NCBI GenBank assembly: GCA_029204045.2
Contig: CM055072.1
Coordinates: 9,178,854 to 9,242,853, forward strand
DNA length: 64,000 bases
Source of the DNA: Tillandsia leiboldiana
Lineage: Eukaryota; Streptophyta; Magnoliopsida; Poales; Bromeliaceae
Direction of reading: 5' to 3'
The position numbers were made by a program, and so were the translations under genes. The notes under the pieces are model-generated. The model saw only the letters and a list, made by a program, of their open reading frames with translations. It was not told the DNA's origin and did no database searches. Below, piece after piece: positions 1 to 8,610 of the stretch (position 1 is its first letter; the number at the start of each line of letters is the position of its first letter).

Positions 1-386
1 TCGATGTTCTGAACGCAATGGCGCAGTCGAAAATTCTGTTTGACGACTCTGGAATCTGGAAAAGCGTGAAAACTGTATTTTGACACAGTTATTATGGACC
101 GAGATTTTATCCGGGCAGTTTCGCGAAAATCAGAGATCGCTACCTGATAGGTCTCGTCGAGCCGGACGTCATGGCGCAGTCCATTTTCCGTTTCGGCGAC
201 CGGATCGCCTCGAAAAGCGTGAAATAAGATGAAAAATATGACTTTTGCACATGAAACCCTAAAGAACTTGCCGCTTTTTGCGTACCGCTTCTGGGAGGAG
301 GAGCTAAGTGCAAATGTGAGAAAACTGTGAGGGACTTAACCCTAAATACCATGAGTTAAGGGTCTAAAGTGAAATTGTGCAAATCC

Positions 387-435
387 TATATATAACCCAC
401 GTCTCGAGCTAGGGCTTCAAGAAACCCTAAACCCC
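387..435 (+). promoter_or_regulatory. LTR core promoter: TATA box with telobox-like motif
   Basis: CTATATATAA at about 385-395 is followed about 30 bp later by AAACCCTAAACCCC (422-435), a plant telobox-like motif. The same order, a TATA-like element then AAACCCTA, occurs in the related LTRs near 10914-10886 (minus), 29626-29670 (plus) and, more weakly, 25375-25420 (plus). The transcription start is inferred, not shown. Confidence 0.55.
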
Positions 436-722
436 GAGTCTGCCCTTAGCCGCACACTCCAACAGAACCCTCTCCTCTGCCGCTCTCCTCGGACCCAGCC
501 GCACCGGCCGCCGCCTCCCCCGTCGCCGGAGAAGAAAGCATCAATTGAGGCTTGGCTCTCGGGTTCTTGAAGAGGAGGGTACACGAGGAGGTCTCTAGGC
601 GATCAAAGTTGGTCCTTTGGACACCTCTGTGATGCCGCGTCCGAGCCGAGGTGATCCCGGTGCCAGCCGCCGCCGAGCGCCGCCGTGGGGGACACCCTCC
701 ATCTTCCAAAATTCCGGCGAAG

Positions 723-806
723 GTGAGTTGTTGGGTTCTCTTCTTTGTTTTGGCAATCGGGCACGGCCACCGTGTCCCTGACATTGAAGGGATCATTCGG
801 GTGCAG
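723..806 (+). other. Predicted small intron inside the LTR leader
   Basis: CGAAG is followed by GTGAGTTG, and the region ends in GGGTGCAG. The equivalent boundaries are kept at 25715-25797 (plus; GTAAGC..GTGCAG) and 41125-41219 (minus; GTGAGTTG..GTGCAG), although the sequence between has diverged. This suggests a spliced LTR transcript; splicing itself is inferred. Confidence 0.4.
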
Positions 807-2399
807 GCGGAGCCAAGACCGTCGTCCCGACCTCCGGCGGAGGCCACCCCGCCGGAAATTATTGTTTTCGGGCCGACCGCGCGCGCCGTCGTCATCGGGC
901 CGTCAAGGAGCAGATCAGCACCGTTGGGTTGCTTCTTCTCATCGATTTCAACCCTTCCACGAGGTCTGGGGGCGATCGGCTCAAGATCGGGCCCGCGCGG
1001 AAGAGCCCTAGAAATTCGATAATAGGCTTCCCGGCCGATCGTCGCCGTCCGGCGCCGCCGCGGCCTCTCGTCGCTAGCCACCCCTGCACCGAGCTTCGTG
1101 GTGAGGAGTAGAAGCTCCTGGTCCAACTCGCGCCGGCCCGGAGCCCGTCGGCCGGAAACCGCCATTAACGGCCATTAAAGCATTCCCGAGCTCCGCCGCC
1201 GCGCCTCGCCGTCGACCCCAGACCTCCGGAAACGGTGCAGGTAGGCCTCTCTCATCATTTCGTGACCAATGGTGGTGTTGCATGGGAATCCTAACGTCAG
1301 GTTTGGACTCTTTTCAGTTGCACCCGAAATACCCATTTCGGGCTCATCTCCGGCCGCCGCCACCTCCGGCCGCCGGGGCTCGACCCCGCATGGACCCAGA
1401 ATCTTCTGGGAGGGTTATAAAGCTGATGCTCACCTTGGTTCCAGGTCCGAGTCACTGTTGCTCCAAGACAACCTAATCCGAGCCCAACCCGATTGGTGGG
1501 TTGCTCCGGCCAGCCCCTCCGGCCGATCTCCGGCAGGTCTCTGGTGAGCATCACTGTCCTTGGTCACCCCTCTGTACAGTGCTCCTGTTACATTTTAAAA
1601 AGATCAAGTTTGTATTAAGCTATAGCAAAGTTGTATATTGGACCTAAGAATACTATGGGCCAACTTTGATATCGGGACCCGTGCCAGCCCAAACTTGTGA
1701 GCACGGGCTCCGTCTCGACGTAATGGACGCGCTGGAATTTACGGCGTCGTCATTGGATCCCCGGATTTCAAGAACAAGCTGAAATAGTCGATTAATTAAG
1801 GAATATAATGCAATTTTAAAAACATATTGGACTAAATTGTAAATTGGACTTGATAGCTGTCTTTAAACAGTGCATATACACCTGCTAGCCATTTTGTTAG
1901 AGTTCTGTAGACTCTCGTTGATCGGGAATCGGGTTTCATTCAATATATTGACGATATTGCCCCGTACTAGTGTCACGTCACTATGGTGTCGTCGGGATGG
2001 GTTGTGTGAGTCTATTACTGACCAGACCTCCTCATACAGGGCCCAGTTGTTCAGCACCTGCCACCTAGTAGCTGTGCGGGAGTTCGTAGATCTGCCTTCA
2101 TCCAGGTGGGTTAGCTTCGGCCCGGGCTAGCTTTTTGGCCCTCTGGTTGCTTTAGTCCAGTCGGACCCCTGTTTTTGACTTCCCCGCTGATTATATGACC
2201 TATCTTGACATATCATGATGTCACTGTTGACATTGACCTGATTAGACCTGTGATTGAGATTTCTTGTCACGATCAGCTGATTAACATATACATACTCCCT
2301 GATTATTCCTGACTGATCCTGATTGATTGAGATATAGATTTGCATGATTAGATGATACCTGTTGATTCCTGTCATTGAGATATTTCTTGATATACGTCG

Positions 2400-2572
2400 A
2401 TATGCATGATTGATTGATCCTGATTGATAGACACTACTCAATATGCATGATTGATTGATCCTGATTGATAGACACTACTCGATATGCATGATTGATTGAT
2501 CCTGATTGATAGACACTACTCGATATGCATGATTGATTGATCCTGATTGATAGACACTACTCGATATACATG
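2400..2572 (+). repeat. 41-bp LTR minisatellite, about four copies
   Basis: The unit TATGCATGATTGATTGATCC.. recurs at 2401, 2442, 2483, 2524 and 2565, a constant 41-bp period. Related copies read as one or a few degenerate units (for example 27585-27640 plus; 39130-39250 and 43940-44060 minus), so copy number varies between LTRs. Confidence 0.85.
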
Positions 2573-2734
2573 ATTGATTGATTTCGATGGATAGATATAG
2601 ACAGATGATTCCCTGTTGGGATTTCGGCGTGTGCCGACTACTCGGTCACTAGACCGTGAGATTGATCACTGTGACTTGCCATGCACTGCTGTACTTCACG
2701 AACATTGCCGGGGTCGCTCCCCGTGGCTATTGTT

Positions 2735-2748
2735 CTTTACCGGTAAAG
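2735..2748. promoter_or_regulatory. Conserved LTR palindrome CTTTACCGGTAAAG
   Basis: A perfect 14-bp palindrome, also perfect at 8060-8073, 38979-38992, 43790-43803 and 63566-63579. It has one mismatch at 6319-6332 and at 27777-27790. It lies beside a GC-rich hairpin (CGGGG..CCCCG) in several copies. Function unknown. Confidence 0.6.
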
Positions 2749-3581
2749 TGGTCTGGAGGAAGGACCCGTGAGCCCCAGATAGCACATATGGGTGCGGGGT
2801 TATGTCAGTGGGATAGGTGCAGAGAGTGGTATGAGCCTGAGGTCCCCGTGACCAATAATGGCATTGGTTGGGTGCTTGATATTCTTGTGATTGATGCATA
2901 GATTATATACTCCCATGTTCTAGCATGCTTTTCAGTACCTATTCCTGTTCTGTCATATTGGATTGGTTCTGGTATTTTCCGTACCTGTATATGTACTGTC
3001 ACTTGATTATGCTTCATGCCAGTTCATTTCATATGCCAGCTTATGATTGATTACTTGCCTAGTTAGCTTATCTGTGGATTTTGATTATGAGTGGACGTTT
3101 ATGTTTTCCAGGATGTATGATCTACAGTTTTATGATTGATTCCAGTATACTTACCTGCAGTTCTTATTCTGATTACTAGTAGACCTCTATGCTTTCCAGC
3201 TTTTCCTGTTGACTCTTACTATCCGCAGATTTTAGTACCCAGTAGGTACGATTAGCTGAAGCTCGGCTCGTCGTGCCCACTGGGATGCACTCCGGTGTAT
3301 CTCACACCCTCGGGTGACTGTTGTAGGTCCGTCGGGTGGTGAGATGTCGGGACGATCCAGTGAGCCGATTACGATAGAGCTGTCCCCATGAGCATTATAT
3401 ATCGACGACTTCGGCAGACATTTACTTTCCGCATTTCATTCCAGTTTATCGTGAGTTAGACATTTAAAACTGTTGATGTAATAACTTAATTTTGATTATT
3501 CCTGCTGAGTAGATTAGATTAGTTACTGATATATCTGTTGATCTCTGATGATGATTTTTAGCCGTGCATGTATAGGGGAGT

Positions 3582-3600
3582 CTTTGTCCTTGGGATAAAG
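3582..3600 (+). other. LTR 3'-end variable-stem hairpin (this copy CTTTGTCC/GGATAAAG)
   Basis: An 8-bp stem with one G-T pair and loop TTG, enclosed by an outer GTATAG/CTATAC helix. It lies between the conserved TAGCCGTGCATG and GGCGGTCTGTTGCG blocks. Other family members have a different stem sequence at this place that still pairs. Confidence 0.6.
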
Positions 3601-3699
3601 AGTCTTCTATACGTGTGGCGGTCTGTTGCGCCCAGTTTGCAAACTCTGATTTCAAAAAAAAAAAATTTCAGACCTGATTTTTAAAACTCGGGGCGTGAC

Positions 3700-3907
3700 A
3701 TTTCACCACATATCCCACAACGCAACCTCTCACATCTTCGACAACGGCACAGGCCGGTCTCTGCTTCAAGTACGAGCGATGGACTTCCATCTGTAATTGA
3801 TAGTTTCATTTTAAATTTCATCGCCGGAAGGAATTCGCCGCCAGGAGCAGGATAACCCACCTAATATTTATTTTTAAATTTAACTTTTTGTATTGAAAGT
3901 TTAAATT
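3700..3907. repeat. 208-bp direct repeat, copy 1
   Basis: Begins at the end of the first LTR with TTTCACCACATATCCC and runs to GAAAGTTTAAATT. It is nearly identical to 4289-4496; part of it recurs in reverse complement at 28706-28830. On the minus strand copy 2 has a short open frame with a cysteine-rich stretch (CRCRRCERLRCGICG), which I cannot assign. The 3908-4288 stretch between the copies is AT-rich and resembles, in reverse complement, the AT-rich repeats of the Tat/Ogre-like LTR at 50.9-51.3 kb. Confidence 0.75.
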
Positions 3908-4288
3908 CAAAACATGGTATTTTTTTTATATTCACAATCAAAACAGTTAAAAATAGAGTAATATTTTTATAGAGTATTGAATTTTTCAAAATATCCAATA
4001 TGTTGTAAAATAAAACTATGTTTTATTTTTCAATGAATGGCAAATAAAACTATATTTTATTTTTCAATGAATATATTCAAATTTGAACATAACCGTTCGA
4101 TTTTAAAATTTGAACATATTTTCCCGACATATTGAAATTTGAATATATTCAATTTTCAAATTTTTGAAATTTAAATACAACAATACTTCCTCAAATTTGA
4201 ACATAACCGTTCAATTTTAAAATTTGAACATATTCAATACAACCATACTCCCACCATAAAAAAAAAAAAAACACAACTTCCTCCCAAA

Positions 4289-4496
4289 TTTCACCACATA
4301 TCCCACAACGCAACCTCTCACATCTTCGACAACGGCACAGGCCGGTCTCTGCTTCAAGTACGAGCGATGGACTTCCATCTGTAATTGATAGTTTCATTTT
4401 AAATTTCATCGCTGGAAGGAATTCGCCGCCAGGAGCAGGATAACCCATCTAATATTTATTTTTAAATTTAACTTTTTGTATTGAAAGTTTAAATTT
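4289..4496. repeat. 208-bp direct repeat, copy 2
   Basis: Second copy of the segment at 3700-3907, with a few substitutions (for example GCCGG to GCTGG). It keeps its left flank (CTCCCAAA), which shows where the first LTR entered copy 1. Confidence 0.75.
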
Positions 4497-4584
4497 CACT
4501 ACTAATTTTCCATTTTTGCCATTTAAATAATCCAGAAAATTATTTAAGTTTAGATTTTAGATTTTAAAAATTACGGTTACTACA
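4497..4584 (-). mobile_element. Truncated 3' LTR of a non-autonomous gypsy element
   Basis: An AT-rich remnant ending in TTACTACA at 4584 (minus-strand LTR start TGTAGTAA). It is followed directly by the minus-strand polypurine tract and the GTTTCGGGGACGAAACTTC block. About 88 bp survive of an LTR several kb long. Confidence 0.7.
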
Positions 4585-5463
4585 TCACCCACCACTTATA
4601 AGAAGTTTCGTCCCCGAAACTTAACTAAACCACTAGTAAGCCTCTAACAGGTTCACGGTAGTGACAATCAGTCACAATATATCGACTACTCATTTAGACC
4701 CAATCTGATATTCCCCATTACAGGGCAAAGTATTTCCTCAGTTCTTTCGACAGTACGTTGTCGGCCGCCAACGTGCTTACCAAAAGAAATGCGAAATACC
4801 ATAGATCTGTCGCCAACAACTAGTTGGGGACACAACTCACATCTGAAGGTACATCACATACCTTCCTTCACAATCTCTATGCCGATGATATAACCTTTAC
4901 CAAAGGTCACTACCATCACGTGGTCAGGTATGCCACCCTGTCTATTCACAAGAGACTGGAACCATATTTCAACGTTCACCAACACCTCATTAGAATCGAC
5001 ACATAGGCCAAAATTTATGTCCAACCCAACTCAGGATTTACCAACGGCACAGAGACCACGGAATTATGACACGGGGTCATCGAAAGATAGACATTTTATT
5101 AATCTCAGGGCAAACTGTGGGGCTGGTGCAATATTTGCTGTCATCTGCTGCGGTGCCATCAATCAAACAATTACTGCAGGAACCGTGGTCAATCTTTGAA
5201 CCACATGTACTATAACTGATCCGAGCCCTCTGGCTCCACTGAAACATTAAGCCCACGGCCGAAACCATGTCCGCGGCTAATCCTGCACTAACAACGATCC
5301 CAAAACCAGAGTGCGTACGACTAACAACGCGAACACGAAACACACCTAAGCTCCAAACTACTATGCCAATACCCTGCGCTCTCTCGTGAATACAAGTCAT
5401 CCTAGGGTTCGTTCCTAGCCAAACCTAGGCATCGTATTCCTATTTCTCTGATACCATTTAATC
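4585..5463 (-). mobile_element. Internal region of a non-autonomous gypsy derivative (PPT to PBS)
   Basis: On the minus strand it runs from the PBS TGGTATCAGAGAAATA (5441-5456) to the polypurine tract GGTGGGTGA beside the 3' LTR. Only about 0.88 kb lies between the LTRs, with no protease, RT, RNase H or integrase motifs. The GTTTCGGGGACGAAACTT block next to the PPT is typical of the 3' end of chromovirus-type gypsy elements. The open frame at 5077-5400 (minus) may be decayed gag start but has no recognisable domain. A collinear, diverged copy at 32520-33422 shows this deleted form is a family. Confidence 0.75.
5441..5456 (-). promoter_or_regulatory. Primer binding site (initiator Met-tRNA type)
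   Basis: Reverse complement reads TGGTATCAGAGAAATA, 7 nt inside the LTR end at 5464. The same PBS occurs at 33400-33415 (minus) and 28641 onward (plus). Confidence 0.85.
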
Positions 5464-5581
5464 TGTCACGCCCCGAGTTCGAAAACCAGCGTCTAAATTT
5501 TTTTTTTTTTTTTTTTTTTTTTTCATCAGAGTTTTAAACCAAGCCAGAGCATGACAGACCGCCACATATATAGAAGAATCC

Positions 5582-5599
5582 CAATCCCCCTTGGGATTG
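5582..5599 (-). other. LTR 3'-end variable-stem hairpin (CAATCCC/GGGATTG)
   Basis: A perfect 7-bp stem with loop CCTT, at the homologous position to 3582-3600, 7071-7090, 57589-57606 and 62685-62704 but with a different stem sequence. Confidence 0.6.
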
Positions 5600-6096
5600 A
5601 GCCTTTTCTATCTATGCACGGCTAAGCTTTTACAACAACATCAGAGTAGACTAACTACGAACTACTAAAAGATGTTACAACATTTAAACAATTATTTACA
5701 ATTTTGACAACTTGCTAATCCATAAACGGCTGTCCAGGGTCGATTGCTAACTCGGAACCTCACCAACTCGTCCCGACATCCCAGCACCCGCTCGACCTGA
5801 AAAACAGTCACCCGAGGGTGTGAGACACACCGGAGTGTATCCCAGTGGGCACGACGAGCCGAGAAATAGCAGATCGTACCTACTGGCATACCATACTAGC
5901 GGATAGTAATGATCATTAGGCATGGCAGATATATATATCATGGTGCTGTAATAAAATTACGAATATAGTGCTGAGTACATCAAAGTTACTTAACTGTTAT
6001 AATAAAAGCATGCTGATGTATTCTAAACAGGAACTGAGCAATTATAAGGAATAGCTAATCATGCATCAACTGATAGAAACCACAAGTACCCAATCC

Positions 6097-6260
6097 AATG
6101 CCACTATCGGTCTCACAGAACCTCAGGCAATGCCATTATTGGTCACACAGAACCTCAGGCTAAATACCACTTTCGGTCTCACAGAACCTAAGCCAAATGC
6201 CACTATTGGTCACCCAGAACCTCAGGCAATGCCATTATTGGTCACACAGAACCTCAGGCA
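6097..6260. repeat. 32-34-bp minisatellite, five copies
   Basis: The unit AATGCCACTATTGGTCACAC..GAACCTCAGGC repeats five times with small changes. Most related LTRs have a single unit (for example 38878-38910), so this is a local expansion. Confidence 0.8.
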
Positions 6261-7070
6261 AAACATGCTATCATAACCCACGCACTCACAGATGCTGGGC
6301 TCACGGGTCGATGTGACCCTTTACCAGTAAAGAACACCATGACGGTGGCCAAACCGTCGGTGTACGTGACTGAAAGCTGGCGCAGTGGTGATCACAATGC
6401 TGATGCTGAAACTTACTGTCAAAACCAGGTAATTGGCAGAAAGCCAGAACAATTCCAACAGGAATGCAATAACAGAATCAACTGAATCTCAACTTACATA
6501 CAGGAATAATCATCAACTAATCCAATCAAGGATGCAATATCAGAATCAACTGAATCTCAACTCATATGCAGGAATAATCATCAACTACTATAGCATGGAT
6601 CAGATACAATCAGGGAGTACTGATAATCAGGTATGCAACCTAGCAAATGACCAAAATCCCAATAAGGGTACAATGTAGAATAAATCTCAATCATATGCAG
6701 AATATAATCAACAACTACTAGAGCATGAATCAGGATATACTGATAATCAAGTATAATTGTGCAAGCTAGCTAATGACCAATCAGTCATGGCAAATGTCCA
6801 GAAATAAAGTCATAATAACTGGAAGCAACTAAATATCAATCATGCAAGGTATCATATAATCAATTTTGCAGATAAGGATCATAACTCAGCATATAGCAGA
6901 ATGAAACTGATCAAAAAGAAGGCAGGCTCAAATATCAACTAGGCTACAAGAACAGGGGTGTCACGCCCCGAGTATTAAAAATCAGGTCTGAAATTTTTTT
7001 TTTTTTTTTTTTTTTGATAAATCAGAGTTTGCAAAACGGGCGTAACAGACCGCCACACATATAGGAAATC

Positions 7071-7090
7071 CCCTATCCAAAAGGATAGGG
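7071..7090 (-). other. LTR 3'-end variable-stem hairpin (CCCTATCC/GGATAGGG)
   Basis: A perfect 8-bp stem with loop AAAA, enclosed by TATAG/CTATA, at the homologous place between CAGACCGCCAC and TACATGCACGGCTA. Confidence 0.65.
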
Positions 7091-7559
7091 TCTCTCCTAT
7101 ACATGCACGGCTAAGCTAATCCAATCATCAATCAGAGAGCAATCAACATCTAAACTAAACAATGACTAATCAACAGGGATAATCCAAATAATCATGCTAA
7201 CATCAATCTGACATATCCAAATAAGCTAGAAACTGAAATAACATAAACAAAAGTCATCTGTACATCCTTGAAGATCTCAATCATCAATATCTATCAACAG
7301 GGGGGACAGCTCTATCGTGATCGGCTCACCAAAACGTCCCGATATCTCACCACCCAACGGACCTGAAAAACAGTCACCCAGGGGTGTGAGATACACCGGA
7401 GTGTATCCCAGTGGGCACGACGAGCCAAGAAATAGCTAATCGTACCTACTGGGTACAATAATCTGCGGATAGTATAAATCACAGGGTAAAGCTGAATAAA
7501 CAGATAAGATCTACTGTTAATCAACAAAAATCCACAGATAACTGAATAGGCTGAGAAAT

Positions 7560-7860
7560 AGTGCTGGAAACTGGATATAACTATAATCATCAAGCATAAA
7601 AGAGCTGCAGATAAATGGTGCTGGAAATCAGAGTATGGCTATAATAATCAAATATAAGAACTGCATATAGATAATGCTGGAAATCCGGGTATAGCTATAA
7701 TAGTTAAGCATAAAAGAACTGCAAATAAATAATGCTAGAGATCTGGACAAACTGAAATAATCAAGCATAAGGAATCTGCAGGCAATAAGTGCTGGAAAAT
7801 CAGGGTATAACTGTAATAATCAAGCATAAGGAATCTGCAGATAATGAATGCTGGAAATCA
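7560..7860. repeat. 55-62-bp degenerate tandem repeat, about five copies
   Basis: Units contain ATCAAGCATAA..CTGCAGATAA..ATGCTGGAAATC, recurring near 7600, 7661, 7719, 7778 and 7833. They occupy the LTR part that in shorter copies (38640-38850) is a single degenerate unit. Confidence 0.7.
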
Positions 7861-8389
7861 ACATAACTGAACATCAATGGTACAAAGTAAGAATCATGCG
7901 TCAAAGACAGAACCCAAGTACCCAATCATGCGCCACTCTTGGTCTCACAGGACCTCAGGCAAAGCCACTGTTCGGCACCCCATCCGCTGACATAACCTGC
8001 ACTTACGGACGCCAAGCAGTCCTGGTGCAAAAGGGCTCACGGGTCTTTCCTCTAGACCACTTTACCGGTAAAGAACAAGCTCCACGGGGAGCGACCCCGG
8101 CCATGTTCGTGAAGTACAGCAGTGCGTGGCAAATCATAATGCTCAATCTCACGGTCTAGTGACCGGGTAGTCGGCAACACGCCGAGATCCCCTCAGGGAA
8201 GCAACTATCTGTCTGTATATCGATCATGGGTCGATCATGCATATCTGAATATAGAAGTAAGCAAGTATCTCTGTATATAAATGCAGTATAACAAAGGGGC
8301 ATACATGATAGAAACCAACAGGCATGATCAGAAAAAGTCAGCTACAATCACCGAAGATCTCAGACATCAATGTCTATCAGGAGATCATG

Positions 8390-8610
8390 TATATCGGAAT
8401 ATCGAATAGTATCCAACAATCAGGATCAATCAATCATGCATATCGGAATATCAAGTAGTATCTATCAATCATGCATATCGGAATATCGAATAGTATCTAT
8501 TAATCATGCATATCGGAACATCAAGTAGTATCTATCAATCATGCATGTCGGAACATCGAGTAGTATCTATCGATCAGGATCAATCAATCATGCATATCGG
8601 AATATCAACA
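8390..8610. repeat. About 40-bp LTR minisatellite, five to six copies
   Basis: Units read CAATCATGCATATCGGAATATCGAATAGTATCTAT with variants. This is the minus-orientation counterpart of the 41-bp array at 2400-2572. Confidence 0.75.

Larger units (their letters stand above)
1..3699 (+). mobile_element. Long LTR (gypsy-type family), 5' part outside the window
   Basis: The sequence runs in LTR sense and ends in GGGGCGTGACA at 3699, the same terminus (or its reverse complement, TGTCACGCCCC) as eight other copies here. Internal landmarks are shared in order: TATA and AAACCCTAA motifs, a GC-rich block with splice-like sites, a 41-bp minisatellite, CTTTACCGGTAAAG, GTACCCAGTAGGTAC, a hairpin at 3582-3600, an A tract, then the terminus. 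No PBS follows; the next bases (TTTCA) also occur before CCACAT in the second copy of the flanking repeat at 4289, so this is a 3' or solo LTR with probable TSD TTTCA. The open frames inside are not convincing genes. Confidence 0.85.
5464..6958 (-). mobile_element. 5' LTR of the 4497-24596 element, first segment
   Basis: Starts TGTCACGCCCCGAG, the reverse of the family's LTR 3' end, next to the PBS. It carries the T tract, the hairpin CAATCCC/GGGATTG (5582-5599), the CCCAGTGGGCACGACGAGCCG block and the palindrome region. It stops at 6958, where another LTR has inserted, and resumes at 23416. Confidence 0.8.

Noticed and set aside
446..1165. Minus-strand 239-codon frame
   Set aside because: Antisense to the LTR promoter and GC-rich body; no domain; not conserved in the related LTRs.
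3520..3620. Hammerhead ribozyme (CTGATGA near the 3'-end hairpin, as in retrozymes)
   Set aside because: CTGATGA is present at about 3545 but the required GAAA box and cleavage-site stem are not found, and the heptamer is not kept in other LTR copies.
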